DNA of 64,000 nucleotides from Natrinema salaciae. GTDB lineage: Archaea > Halobacteriota > Halobacteria > Halobacteriales > Natrialbaceae. A program made the translations under genes and the position numbers. The notes beneath the pieces were generated by a model that worked only from the letters and a program-made list of their open reading frames with translations, did no database searches and was not told the DNA's origin. Every line of letters starts with the position of its first letter. Position 1 is the stretch's first letter. The DNA lies in the NCBI RefSeq assembly GCF_900110865.1, contig NZ_FOFD01000003.1, positions 496,001 to 560,000 on the forward strand, given 5' to 3'. Below, one piece after another: positions 1-9,503 of this stretch.

Positions 1-48
1 CGCTTTCCGTGCGGGCTCGGAGCCGTCGTACGCGACGAGGATCGCCAT
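1..48 (-). CDS. Universal stress protein (UspA family), N-terminal fragment
   Basis: The first 16 codons of a gene that runs off the left edge read MAILVAYDGSEPARKA. This is the typical first beta-strand and following loop of haloarchaeal UspA proteins, where the Asp-Gly-Ser after the hydrophobic strand belongs to the nucleotide-binding fold. The ATG is supported by a TATA-like element about 26 bases upstream, the usual spacing for a leaderless haloarchaeal transcript. Only the N-terminus is visible, so whether this is a single- or double-domain Usp cannot be told. Confidence 0.7.
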   Translation of the reverse strand, partial: MAILVAYDGSEPARKA

Positions 49-70
49 ACGTGTTGTACATCCTTCAGGA

Positions 71-77
71 ATATAAA
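71..77 (-). promoter_or_regulatory. TATA box of the UspA gene
   Basis: On the minus strand the sequence reads TTTATAT, centred 26 bases before the UspA ATG. That spacing predicts transcription starting at or next to the start codon, i.e. a leaderless mRNA. Confidence 0.55.
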
Positions 78-257
78 CCCGAGCGACGAGCCGATCGAAA
101 GAAGAGTGCTCGTTCTCGGACTGGCGCGACCGCCCGCGAGAGCGGATACCCGTCGATCGTCGCGGTTGCTACTTCTCGGGTCGACCGGCGGCGCTCCTCC
201 TTCGTGTCCTCGTCGACCGAGAGGCGAGCTACCGCTCCTCGACGACAGCGAGCGGAG

Positions 258-443
258 TCACGTATCAGCGTAGAACCTGGCGAGGCCGCAGTCGGGACAG
301 ATGTAGCAGGTCAGGAACGATCCTTTCAGGTCGAGCGCTCCGAGGAGACCGCCGCCCGAACCGATTCGGATTCCGTCGCCGCGGTAGGTCGTTTTGTGTT
401 TCGTTTCGCCCATCTCGACGCCACAATCCGGACAAGATGGCAT
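258..443 (-). CDS. Small zinc-ribbon protein (61 aa)
   Basis: The protein starts MPSCPDCGVEMGE and ends near CYICPDCGLARFYADT, so it carries two CPxCG-type knuckles about 45 residues apart, enough for one Zn-binding ribbon. The frame stays open further upstream, but the ATG directly before the first knuckle gives the usual compact form of these haloarchaeal proteins. A Gly-rich stretch (IGSGGGLLG) lies between the knuckles. No function is known; such proteins are often nucleic-acid or protein-interaction modules. It is a stand-alone gene. Confidence 0.6.
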   Translation of the reverse strand: MPSCPDCGVEMGETKHKTTYRGDGIRIGSGGGLLGALDLKGSFLTCYICPDCGLARFYADT

Positions 444-687
444 ACGTGGACGACTCGCGCTGGTGTCACATAATACGATAGTACTGATTTTAATTGAGTC
501 TGTACCAGTGGCTGCAGTAACGCGCCCACATCGGTAACGAATCGTGTCGAACGTCTTTCGCTCGGGTCGCTTCACGACGACTCGCGCAAAAACTTCGATG
601 AAAAAGTCGCTCGCACCCCGACTCGCGACCGACGGCCGCTTGTCCTTTCGTAGCGCGAAGCGCCCCGAATTCGTTCTCTCGCGGCTG

Positions 688-1782
688 CTATTCTTCGAAA
701 CCGTCCTCGAATCGGAACGTCCCGTTCCGCTGTACTACTTCACCGTCCACCTCGATGAACGAGTCCTCGCTCATGTCGACGATCATGTCGACGTGGACCG
801 CGGAGTCGTTGGCTTCGTTGCCCTCGCCGACGGTGTCGTCGTAGGCCCGGCCGACGGCCATGTGGACCGTATCGCCCATTTTCTCGTCGAAGAGCATGTT
901 GTAGGTGAACTGGTCGATATCGCGGTTCATCCCGATGCCGAGTTCGCCGAGTCGGCGCGCGCCCGCGTCCGTCTCGAGCACCTCGGTCAGCACGCCCTCG
1001 TTCTTCGCCGCCGAGTGGGAGACGACCTCGCCGCCCTCGAACACGAGGTGGACGTCCGTGATCTCCCGGCCCTGATGGTACAGCGGCATGTCGAACAGCA
1101 CCTCGCCCTCGACGCTGTCGGGCTGCGGTGCGGTGAAGACCTCGCCGCCGGGGAGGTTGTGCTCGCCGTGGTCGTTGATCGTCGGGTTGCCGGCGACGGA
1201 CATCGTCACGTCGGTCGTGTCGCCACTGACGATGCGGACCTCCTCGGCGGGGTCCATGATCTCGACCATGTGTTCCTGATGGTCGCGCTGTTCCGCCCAG
1301 TCCTTGTTGACCGCGTCCCAGACGAAGTTCTCGTACCCCTCCGTGCTCATCTCGGCGAGCTGGGCGTTGGCCGGCGCGGGGTACTGGGTGAGACACCAGC
1401 GCTTGGACAGTCGCTCCTCGAGAATCGGGCGCTGGGCCTGCTGGTAGGCGGCACTGGTTTCCGGATCGACGTCGCTGGTCTGGGTGACGTTGTCGCTGCT
1501 GCGAATGGCGATGTAGACGTCGGTATTCCGAATGAGTGCGAGTTCGTGTTCGGGGGTGTCGAACTCGTCGTCGGACGACCGTAGATACGCGCGCTGCTGG
1601 CGTTTCCCGGTTCGCTGGCTCGTCGTGATCGGGTTCGCACCCCGATCGCCGATCACTTCGTGGAGGGCGACGACCAGGTCCTCGGCGACCGGGTGGGCGT
1701 CGACGACGACGTTGTCTCCCTCCTCCAGGTCGACCGAGTGGGTGGCGATAATCTCAGCGTGTTCGCGGATTCGCGGGTCCAT
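688..1782 (-). CDS. Aminopeptidase, M29 family (AmpS/AmpT/PepS type)
   Basis: A 364-residue cytosolic metallo-aminopeptidase that should remove N-terminal residues from peptides using two metal ions. The family's metal ligands are visible in order: Glu214 in LPGGEVFTAP, Glu280 in RRLGELGIGMN, His307 in DTVHMAVG, and His330 with Asp332 in AVHVDM. Their spacing matches the known E250/E316/H345/H376/D378 set of M29 enzymes. The ATG at MDPRIREHAE fits the family N-terminus; the frame is open another 33 codons upstream but that extension is low in complexity and unlike the family. It is transcribed alone, tail-to-tail with nothing obvious. Confidence 0.9.
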   Translation of the reverse strand: MDPRIREHAEIIATHSVDLEEGDNVVVDAHPVAEDLVVALHEVIGDRGANPITTSQRTGKRQQRAYLRSSDDEFDTPEHELALIRNTDVYIAIRSSDNVTQTSDVDPETSAAYQQAQRPILEERLSKRWCLTQYPAPANAQLAEMSTEGYENFVWDAVNKDWAEQRDHQEHMVEIMDPAEEVRIVSGDTTDVTMSVAGNPTINDHGEHNLPGGEVFTAPQPDSVEGEVLFDMPLYHQGREITDVHLVFEGGEVVSHSAAKNEGVLTEVLETDAGARRLGELGIGMNRDIDQFTYNMLFDEKMGDTVHMAVGRAYDDTVGEGNEANDSAVHVDMIVDMSEDSFIEVDGEVVQRNGTFRFEDGFEE

Positions 1783-1867
1783 ACCCCGGTCTTGGCGGGG
1801 GGAGGAAAAAACGGTTCGTGATTTGGAACGTGCGGGGCCGGGGGTCGACCGGTTTCTCGCCGGTCGC

Positions 1868-2947
1868 TCAGTCGGTCCCAAATCCGTACTCGTCCGTTCC
1901 GTCCGTCCCGTGGCCGTCGTTTCGGGAGCGGTTCGTCGTCTCGAGGTCGTCGCTCTCGAGGAACTCCTGGAAGAACGAGACGGTCGCGGCTGTCAGGACC
2001 AGCGCGAGCGGTGCCGAACCGAGCAGCGCGAGCAGGAAGCCCGCGCCGCCGGCGCTCACCAACAGGGACAGGACGAGCGAGGAGACGGCCCCAGCGACGA
2101 GATGCCAGAACGCGAAGCCGAGCACTGGCCCGCCCGCGGTCGTGAGCCGTACGGATCGGCGAAACGCCTCGCGGAACGGGGTATCGTCGACGACGAACAG
2201 GAACGGGACGGGATAGAAGACGTACCCGACGACGACGATCGCCGGAATCGCGAGCAAGACAAGCGGTGGGGCGAGAACGAAAACCGGGACGACCAGCAGA
2301 AACGCGCCGAACACGACGAGATTGTAGAGGACGAATCGCGGCGCGTAGGTCACGACACACGAACCGATGGCGATCGGTTCGTGCCGGAGTCGTCGATCGA
2401 TTCCGCCGACGTACGCCGCCATCAGGATCGCCGAGATCACTCCGTATGCGACGAGCGCGAGGCCGATCCAGACCATCGCCTCGGTACCGAGCGCCTCGAG
2501 CGGAACCGCGACGGTTTCGACCGGCGTTTCGATCGTCACGTCGGTCCCGCCGGACCCGGTCGGCCCGGCGGGGGTCGTTGGTCCGCCGGACGGGCCCGGT
2601 TCGCCGGGAGCGCCGCCGAACGAGGGGCTGCCGTACGACTCATCGCGCGGCGGGTGTGTCGTCGCTGCCGGCGGATCCGGCGGGTTGGCGAACCGCCACA
2701 GGGTTACCAGCGGGCTCGGGAACAGCAACTCGAGGGTGATCGAGAACCCGCGACCGGCGGGGTCGCTCGCTCGTCGAACCTTCTCGAACTCGAGCATCGT
2801 GAGGAGCAGCGGGACGACGGCGAACCCCCCGAGATCGCCGAATCGGTCGATAACGCGGGAGACGTGGCGTGTGAACGGGTTCGAGCCGTCGCCAGTCTCC
2901 GGCGAGTCGTCGCCGGGAGGCGGTCCGGCGGTGGGAGCGGAGACCAT
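1868..2947 (-). CDS. Multi-pass membrane protein, haloarchaeal family of unknown function
   Basis: A 359-residue integral membrane protein. The N-terminal third has a short hydrophobic run (LGGFAVVPLLLTML) and is followed by a Pro/Gly-rich loop around residues 105-145 (GGAPGEPGPSGGPTTPAG). The C-terminal half has about six hydrophobic segments, including WIGLALVAYGVISAILMA and the long block FGAFLLVVPVFVLAPPL. The layout resembles a haloarchaeal DUF4013-like or related family of multi-span proteins; I cannot name the family with certainty. It is divergent from the threonine aldolase gene, with 118 bases between the starts, so the two may share a promoter region. Confidence 0.65.
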   Translation of the reverse strand: MVSAPTAGPPPGDDSPETGDGSNPFTRHVSRVIDRFGDLGGFAVVPLLLTMLEFEKVRRASDPAGRGFSITLELLFPSPLVTLWRFANPPDPPAATTHPPRDESYGSPSFGGAPGEPGPSGGPTTPAGPTGSGGTDVTIETPVETVAVPLEALGTEAMVWIGLALVAYGVISAILMAAYVGGIDRRLRHEPIAIGSCVVTYAPRFVLYNLVVFGAFLLVVPVFVLAPPLVLLAIPAIVVVGYVFYPVPFLFVVDDTPFREAFRRSVRLTTAGGPVLGFAFWHLVAGAVSSLVLSLLVSAGGAGFLLALLGSAPLALVLTAATVSFFQEFLESDDLETTNRSRNDGHGTDGTDEYGFGTD

Positions 2948-3065
2948 ACGTCGCCGTACACATGACGGGCCAGTGAATGTTTCCGTCGGGGCTGCCCCTC
3001 GAGCGCTCGACTCGAGTCGCACCGAGAGGGCGACATACTTTACGGCCCTCCCGGTAGTGGCGTCC

Positions 3066-4082
<1,017 letters not shown>

Positions 4083-4100
4083 GAGCGGGGGTGCCGCGGG

Positions 4101-4247
4101 CTACCGGTTGCCGCGCATTCCGTCGCGGAACTCGAGGACGGTCCGTCGGAGGAGGAGATACGCGAAAAAGACCAGCCCGAGCAGGATCAGGACGACCGCG
4201 ATGATGACGGGATCATCGGGGAGGAGACCGGTGATGAGGTCCAACAT
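4101..4247 (-). CDS. Small single-span membrane protein (48 aa)
   Basis: The short frame encodes MLDLITGLLPDDPVIIA, then a hydrophobic segment VVLILLGLVFFAYLLL, then a basic tail beginning RRTVLEF. One membrane span with the basic end inside (positive-inside rule) is predicted. The gene is convergent with the threonine aldolase and ends 18 bases after it. Proteins of this size and shape are widespread in haloarchaea but have no assigned role. Confidence 0.5.
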   Translation of the reverse strand: MLDLITGLLPDDPVIIAVVLILLGLVFFAYLLLRRTVLEFRDGMRGNR

Positions 4248-4326
4248 ATCCGGCCGCTACTGTGTCAGCGTGGTTAATCGTTTCGACCTCGATCGGCCGC
4301 GTACGAACCGATCGTCGGTAAGTGAA

Positions 4327-4689
4327 CTACTCCGCCCTACCGCGCTCGGGCCTACCCGGCCCTCGCTTGTCGAGGACGGAGCTTCCTGTTTCTGTGTCGG
4401 AGCTTGCAGGAACAAGTCCCACATCGGTTCCAGACTCCGCAGGCGATTTCCCTTTATCGGCGGTTCGGAGTGTCCCACTCCTCCCGAATCGACACTCGGC
4501 CACAACCGACGATGCACGCTTTTTGTCGCGTTTGAACAACGCCGGAAGCGTGGTGAGCATCTTACTACCCTCTTCGACTGCCGGGTAGTAAGAGTAAGGA
4601 TGCCGATTCACACGGAAACAAGACGTGTGGGCGCTGTATCCCCTCTCTGCTCGCTTCGCTCGCTGAGGAAGGGGGCTTAGCGCCCTCAA
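4327..4689 (-). pseudogene. tnpB: Probable C-terminal scrap of an IS1341-type tnpB
   Basis: This 120-codon open frame lacks every catalytic part of TnpB (no RuvC motifs, no zinc finger). Its tail, around TDVGLVPASSDTETGSSVL, resembles my recollection of the variable C-terminal extensions of haloarchaeal IS200/IS605-family TnpB proteins, and the bases at 4310-4450 look like the conserved right-end region of such elements. The 5' part of the gene and any tnpA are missing. I infer the 3' remains of a lost transposon; a spurious frame is the alternative. No start codon can be defended. Confidence 0.38.
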
Positions 4690-4729
4690 TTATAGCTAAA
4701 GCGCGAGTTTCAGCTTGCGCTGACTATAA
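4561..4729. repeat. Cluster of inverted repeats (three nested or successive hairpins)
   Basis: Three hairpins follow one another. CTTACTACCC (4561-4570) pairs perfectly with GGGTAGTAAG (4583-4592). GGGCGCT (4629-4635) pairs with AGCGCCC (4679-4685), enclosing further GC-rich complementarity around GCTCGCTTCGCTCGC. TTATAG (from 4690) pairs with CTATAA (to 4729), with AGCGCGAG and CTTGCGCT as an almost perfect inner stem. The cluster adjoins the tnpB scrap, so it may be transposon end structure or the remains of a TnpB-associated guide RNA locus. From here to the phosphodiesterase at 5035 I see no convincing gene. Confidence 0.6.
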
Positions 4730-5034
4730 CGTCGACCGGCGTGTAGCCTGACGTGTGCCTCGATCGCGGCCCATCTCCCCTCCCGATCCGTTCCACGGGC
4801 CGTCAGCTGGATCGAGGCCAACTGTCCCCGATCATCCCATTCCCGGTCCGTTCGGACCGGCGTGGCCCATCCCCCTCTCCCGACCCGCGGCGACGCGGGT
4901 CGCCCCCCACCGACACCGGTTCCCGCCTGATTGTCCCCGCTGACGCTGTCGTCGTTCCGCGACACCGTTCGCTATCCCGCTCCCGGTGTGCCGTACGGAC
5001 GCCGCGCGACCGTTCCGAGCCGACGCGCTCCGCA

Positions 5035-5550
5035 TTACGCCGTCGAAATCGCGACCGTCTCGAGCACCGTCCCGTTCGGCTCCCGAATCTCCACCTCGAG
5101 TTCGCCGTTCCGACGCGCCTCGACGGTGGCGAATCCCGGTCGGTTCCCGCGGGGATCGGCGTGGCTCCCGGGATTGAGCAACACGACGTCCTCGGTCTCG
5201 ACGACGGTCGGCCGGTGGCTGTGGCCGAAGACGACGACGTCGGCCCCGCGAGAGCGACCGAACATCGCGAGTCCCGTCTCGCCGCCGTCCCGCCGGTGCG
5301 TAACGGCGATCCGAATTCCGTTCTCCTCGACGACGCGGGCCGTCGGCAGCCGGTCGCGTACCGCGGCGCTGTCGGCGTTCCCGTGGACCGCAAACAGGCG
5401 GTCGCACTCATCCTGGAACGCCTCGAGCGCCGTCTCGCTCGTGAAATCGCCGGCGTGGACGACGGCGTCGGCCTCGCGGGCCGCGGTCAGGGCGTCTCCC
5501 TCGAGTTCGTGGCCGCCGCTGCTGTGCGTGTCCGAGAAGATCGCGATCAT
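5035..5550 (-). CDS. YfcE/MJ0936-type metallophosphodiesterase
   Basis: A 171-residue calcineurin-like phosphoesterase. The metal-binding motifs are visible in order: FSDTHS near the N-terminus, HAGDF around residue 32, GNAD around residue 58, and GHSHRP around residue 109. Family members hydrolyse artificial phosphodiesters and some 2',3'-cyclic nucleotides with Mn or Ni; the physiological substrate is not established. The ATG at MIAIFSDTHS is the family start, and the length is typical. Cytosolic, monocistronic. Confidence 0.88.
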   Translation of the reverse strand: MIAIFSDTHSSGGHELEGDALTAAREADAVVHAGDFTSETALEAFQDECDRLFAVHGNADSAAVRDRLPTARVVEENGIRIAVTHRRDGGETGLAMFGRSRGADVVVFGHSHRPTVVETEDVVLLNPGSHADPRGNRPGFATVEARRNGELEVEIREPNGTVLETVAISTA

Positions 5551-5727
5551 GGTTGCCGTTCGTCCGCCGGTGACAGGTTCCTTTCGGATGCGGCCGCCGC
5601 CGACGCTCGGTGCGGCGGGAGCGGCGGTCTGCCGGGCGCGAACCGGGCGGCGACCGATCGCGAACCGGGCGAAACCGCGCTCTAGAATGGCTTACACTTT
5701 AGGACCGCCCCTTCGTAGACCCCGCCG

Positions 5728-6672
5728 ATGGCCAGTAGCACCTCCGTCGTCCTCGCCGCACTGTTCGCGAACGGCGCGATCGCGGTCCTGAAGTTCGGCG
5801 GGTTTCTGTTGACCGGGAGTCCCGCCATGCTGTCGGAGACGTATCACTCGATCTCGGACACGGGCAACCAGATCTTCCTGCTGGTCGGGATCAAGTACGG
5901 CGCACAGGAGGCGACTCGAGAACACCCGTTCGGCCACGGGAAGGCGCAGTTCTTCTACAGCCTGCTGGTGAGCGTCATGCTCTTCGGTATCGCCGGCTGG
6001 GAGAGCGCCCGTCACGGCTACAGCGCGCTGCGGGAAGGGGGGGTCCACCGGGCCAACGACCCCGTGACACTGTTCGGCGCGACGTTCGACCCGGTCTACG
6101 TCAACTATGCCGTGTTGCTCGGCGCCATTCTCTTCGAGTCTTACGCGCTCTGGAAGGCCTACCAGGGGATCAGCCGCCAGATGGACGAGCACGGCTGGAC
6201 GAGCCTCCGCGAGGCGTTCGCCAAGACCAGCGACGTGACGACGCTGACCGCGCTCACCGAGGACTCCATCGCGCTCGCCGGCGCGGGGATCGCGTTGTTC
6301 GGGATCTATCTCACTCGAGTCACCGAAAACCCGGTGTACGACGCCGGTGCCGCGCTCGTCATCGGGCTCATGCTCATGGGATTCGCCATCGCGCTCGCGC
6401 TGGAGAACAAGCGCCTCATCCTCGGGGAGAGCCTTCCCAAGCCGGACGAGGACGAGCTCCGCCGGATCGTCGCCGACTGGGACGGCGTCACCGAACTCGT
6501 CGACTTCCGGACGGTCTACTTCGGCGCGGAGGAACTGCTCGTCACCGCCGACGTCGCCTTCGAGCCCGCCCTCGACGCCGAGACGATCAACGACCGGATC
6601 ACGAAACTCGAACTCGCCCTGATGGACCACGACGACCAGATCAGGAAGGTCTACATCGAACCCGAAACATGA
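5728..6672 (+). CDS. Cation diffusion facilitator (zinc/divalent metal exporter)
   Basis: A 314-residue CDF antiporter that should move Zn or another divalent ion out of the cytoplasm in exchange for protons. It has about six membrane spans, then a cytoplasmic C-terminal domain from about residue 225. Metal-site motifs are HSISDTGNQ in span 2 and TEDSIALAG in span 5. The signature HPFGHGKAQFFY between spans 2 and 3 puts it near the SLC30A9-like branch. The last codons lie 7 bases from the hairpin at the right end of the IS element, so the element sits just behind this gene without cutting it. Confidence 0.9.
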   Translation: MASSTSVVLAALFANGAIAVLKFGGFLLTGSPAMLSETYHSISDTGNQIFLLVGIKYGAQEATREHPFGHGKAQFFYSLLVSVMLFGIAGWESARHGYSALREGGVHRANDPVTLFGATFDPVYVNYAVLLGAILFESYALWKAYQGISRQMDEHGWTSLREAFAKTSDVTTLTALTEDSIALAGAGIALFGIYLTRVTENPVYDAGAALVIGLMLMGFAIALALENKRLILGESLPKPDEDELRRIVADWDGVTELVDFRTVYFGAEELLVTADVAFEPALDAETINDRITKLELALMDHDDQIRKVYIEPET

Positions 6673-6678
6673 CATCCC

Positions 6679-6698
6679 CCTCGGCGTAAACGCCGAGG
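6679..6698. repeat. Right-end hairpin of the IS element
   Basis: CCTCGGCG (6679-6686) and CGCCGAGG (6691-6698) form a perfect 8-bp stem with the 4-base loop TAAA. It lies between the stop of the CDF gene and the stop of tnpB, where IS605-family right-end hairpins sit. Confidence 0.75.
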
Positions 6699-6717
6699 TT
6701 TCCCGAGCGTTAGGATA

Positions 6718-8004
6718 TTATGGTTTGCAGTCATCGACCTGTTCTCTCGGTGTGAACCGGCCGCTCTCGCGATCGAACAGGTGGACTGCTGGCTGTGCCA
6801 TCCAGCCGGTACTCCTATCCTCGTCGTGAGGACTCGGAGGTACTTTCGCGCCCTCGAGTTCACGTCGAATGTTCTCGGCTCCGTTGACGTCGGCGTTGGC
6901 GACGGTGCCACACTCCTCACAGACGTACAGTCCACGTTCGACGCGCTGACTGGCGTCCTTGAGACCACAACACGAACACGTCTTCGAGGTATTGCGTTCG
7001 TTGACCGTCTCGACGGTAATTCCGCGTTCGTTGCCCTTGTACTCGAGCATGGTGATGAACCGATCGAACGCCCAGCGGTGCAACGAATGGTTGCCCTTCG
7101 AACCCCAGTCTCTCGCCTCGCCGTTCTCACGCTCGCGAATACCAGAGAGGTCGCCGACGGCGATCGTGCCGACGTCGCGGCGGGCGCACTCCTCGATGAT
7201 CGTTTTCGAGAGCGTGTGCAAGAAGTGTGTTCGTCGGTTCGACCATTTTTGGTCGAGTCGGCGGGCTTCGTTCGACCTCGAGTCGTTACACTTCGCGCGT
7301 TCCTTGGCGAAGTAATACTCGTCCTCTTTGAGCGCCCCGCCAGGATAAAGAACGGCTCCGTCGCCGTAGGAGACGGCTGCGATGTTGCTAATCCCGAGGT
7401 CGATCCCAGCGGTTCGTTCGCCAGGTGAGTCGGCGTCCCCGAGTTCAACGCGGCAGATGAGATGGAGTTCCCACTCGTCTCTCACGTCGTTCCAGACGGC
7501 GCGCACCTGTTGGACGTTCTCGACGGTTGCGTCGGGATCGGGTTCGTACTCGCAGAGAATGAAGTCCGACCAATGTTCTTTGAGATTACGGCCTTTCGAG
7601 AGGCGAACGCGGTTGTGCTTCGCGTCGTGTTTGAAGCCGTCTTCTTTGAACGTGACCGTCGAGCGCGGATGTTCGTCGCCACGCTTGCGGTAGCCGGGCG
7701 GGTTCGCGTTCTCGTTGCCGTTCTGTCGGTGTGCGTACCACGACTGGAACGCCTCAGCGAGTTCTTGGATAACTCGCTGACTCGACTGTGCATTGAGGTC
7801 GGCGTAGCGTTCGTGGTTCTTGAGGTACGCGGACAGCTCGGCGTGCCCTGGAATGTGTCCGGTTTCGTGCCAGATCCGATCGGACGTCTACCGCGCAACG
7901 TTCCAGAGTCTCGAGGCAGCGAACCCGAGCGAATCCAGGTCCTTGCACACCTGTCGGTGGTTGCGAATGGTCGTAACGTAAGTGCGAGTGACCTGATTCG
8001 CCAC
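6718..8004 (-). pseudogene. tnpB: tnpB (RNA-guided nuclease) interrupted by an amber codon
   Basis: The frame is continuous from the GTG at 8004 (VANQVTRTYV) to the TAA at 6718 except for a TAG at codon 39 (7888-7890), inside SRLWNVAR-stop-TSDRIW, where relatives have an aromatic residue. Everything after it is intact: RuvC-I GIDLGISN, the GDLSGIRE region, the zinc finger CSCCG...CEECG, and RuvC-III ADVNGAENI, ending in the family tail PAVHLFDRESGRF. A single base change explains the lesion. Translation could restart downstream (a GTG lies at 7506), but that would lose the N-terminal wedge domain. TnpB nucleases are guided by an RNA from the element end. Confidence 0.85.
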
Positions 8005-8123
8005 ACGTAGCCTATTGTGCTGTAGTGATATAATGACGATCCAATCGTAGTGAAAGTGAACGTCGTGGCGAATATCCAGCCGAGTGGTTTATGTGGGAAG
8101 GCCCCCAAGTGACGCGATTCACG

Positions 8124-8141
8124 CCCGCCGTGAACGGCGGG
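8124..8141. repeat. Left-end hairpin of the IS element
   Basis: CCCGCCG (8124-8130) and CGGCGGG (8135-8141) form a perfect 7-bp stem with loop TGAA, about 120 bases upstream of the tnpB start. Its size matches the right-end hairpin although the stem sequence differs, as is normal for IS605-family ends. Confidence 0.65.
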
Positions 8142-8207
8142 ACTCTCTCGCTGTTGAAGGTAGTCGCCTGTCGCCGTCTGCCGCGTCCGTCGCCGTCTCC
8201 GTTCGAT

Positions 8208-8660
8208 CTAGTCCGCCGACTCCCCGGCTCCGTCACCTCGATCGTTGTACCCCGCCACGACGGTCGACCCCGGCGGCCGGTCGTTCAGCACCGCCGTCAC
8301 CGTCGTCTCCTCCAGGTCAACCGTCGACTCGAGGGGGACCCAGCCGCCGTCGCCGTCCGTTCGGTGCGACTCCGACCCACCGCTGGTTTCGACGGCGACC
8401 GCGACGTCGGTCGGGCTCGCACCCGGCGGCAGCTTCGCCGGATCGTAGACGAGCGCGATCCTGACGGCTTCGATCGCTTTCAGTTCCTCGAGCGCGACGA
8501 GGTCGACGGGATCGGCGAGCGCGTCGACCGGCGGCCCGCGACCGCTCTTCGCGAGCCCGAACGCGTCGGGAACGACGCCCGCGACGAGTTCGACGCGAGC
8601 CCCCGCTTGCTCGAGTGTGTACGTCGCGACGTCGCTCGAATCGTATCCCGGGATGGCCAT
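8208..8660 (-). CDS. Hypothetical protein, possibly lacking its true N-terminus
   Basis: The 150-residue frame from the ATG at MAIPGYDSSDV has a plausible acidic haloarchaeal composition. A C-terminal beta-rich part (VAVAVETSGG, then WVPLESTVDLEETTVTAVL) resembles the repeated beta-sandwich segments of haloarchaeal surface proteins. Upstream of the ATG the frame continues for 20 sense codons (including YSDKRVAFLASD) with no start codon before a TGA. I therefore suspect a decayed or truncated gene next to the IS element. No signal peptide is visible. I do not recognise a family. Confidence 0.4.
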   Translation of the reverse strand: MAIPGYDSSDVATYTLEQAGARVELVAGVVPDAFGLAKSGRGPPVDALADPVDLVALEELKAIEAVRIALVYDPAKLPPGASPTDVAVAVETSGGSESHRTDGDGGWVPLESTVDLEETTVTAVLNDRPPGSTVVAGYNDRGDGAGESAD

Positions 8661-8749
8661 GTCGGAGGCGAGGAACGCGACACGTTTGTCGCTGTACCGC
8701 GCGATAGCCGGCCGGTCATGACCGTCGGTGGGTCATCGTCTCGACCCGA

Positions 8750-9364
8750 CTACCGACTCGAACTGCCCGCCGTCGCGCCCGCATCGTCGGTCTCGGCGCT
8801 CGCGACCATCGATACCCAGTTCTCCTCGGTCTCGACGACGACCGGTTCGAACCCGGCGTCCCGAACGATCGAACCGATCGCTTCCGGGCCGTAGTATTCG
8901 AAGTGCCTCTCGTTCGATTCGCCCGGCGTCGTCGGGGCCCGCTTGACGGAGAGGAAGACGACGCCGGCTGGACGGAGGACGCGACGAAATTCGCGCAGGG
9001 TCGGGGCCGCGTCCGATCGCGGAACGTGAAGGAAGGACGCGGAACTCCAGATGCCGTCGACGGAGCCGTCTCCGAACGGAAGGCGGCGCATGTCTCCCCG
9101 GACGAGCGACGCGGTCGAGTCGCTGTCACGCGCCGCTCGCAGGAACGACGGTGTCAAATCGAGCCCGACGACGTCGTACCCGGCGGATTCGAACGTCGAA
9201 ATATCTGCCCCGGGGCCACAGCCGACGTCCAGCAGTCGGGAACCGGTGAGCGCCTCGAAGAACGGCCTTCCGTACCGGGCGGCGATCGACCCGGAGCGGT
9301 ACTTTCGAACGTACGCGTCGGCGTCGGACTCGTATTCCTCGAGCGTGCGGGAGACGTCGTCCAT
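8750..9364 (-). CDS. Class I SAM-dependent methyltransferase
   Basis: A 204-residue methyltransferase of the Methyltransf_11 type. Motif I is LLDVGCGPGAD around residues 44-54, the acidic residue after beta-2 is in DVVGLDLTPSFL, and the motif around RGDMRRLPFGDGSVDGIW corresponds to the SAM adenine pocket. FRRVLRPAGVVFLS is the usual post-motif helix and strand. The substrate is unknown; small-molecule or quinone-type substrates are typical. It is divergent from the helicase gene, with about 140 bases between the starts. Confidence 0.85.
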   Translation of the reverse strand: MDDVSRTLEEYESDADAYVRKYRSGSIAARYGRPFFEALTGSRLLDVGCGPGADISTFESAGYDVVGLDLTPSFLRAARDSDSTASLVRGDMRRLPFGDGSVDGIWSSASFLHVPRSDAAPTLREFRRVLRPAGVVFLSVKRAPTTPGESNERHFEYYGPEAIGSIVRDAGFEPVVVETEENWVSMVASAETDDAGATAGSSSR

Positions 9365-9503
9365 GGTCCGTGATTCCGCGTCCGAAGCGTTCGGGACGGC
9401 GCTGTGATACTCGTTGCGATGACGGTTCGCGAGAGCGGTCGTCCGCTCCCGCGCGACGAACCGAGACGAATCCTTTTATCGGAGCGCGAACCTATCGTCA
9501 CGT

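Larger units (their letters stand above)
6679..8141 (-). mobile_element. IS200/IS605-family element, IS1341 type (tnpB only)
   Basis: The element consists of one tnpB on the minus strand bounded by two short hairpins, one 20 bases after its stop codon and one about 120 bases before its start. No tnpA (Y1 transposase) is present, so movement would need a TnpA supplied elsewhere. IS605-family elements end in subterminal hairpins rather than inverted repeats and make no target duplication, which fits what is seen. In this family the tnpB 3' end also encodes a guide (omega/re) RNA reading toward the right end, here toward 6672. Exact ends cannot be fixed without an empty site. Confidence 0.75.

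Noticed and set aside
4696-4965. Frames between the hairpin cluster and the phosphodiesterase gene
   Set aside because: They are short, overlap each other on both strands, lack promoters and show no haloarchaeal composition.
6718-7506. A shorter intact tnpB starting at the GTG at 7506
   Set aside because: Sequence homologous to the TnpB N-terminus continues in frame upstream to 8004 with one stop codon, so a mutated full-length gene explains the data better.
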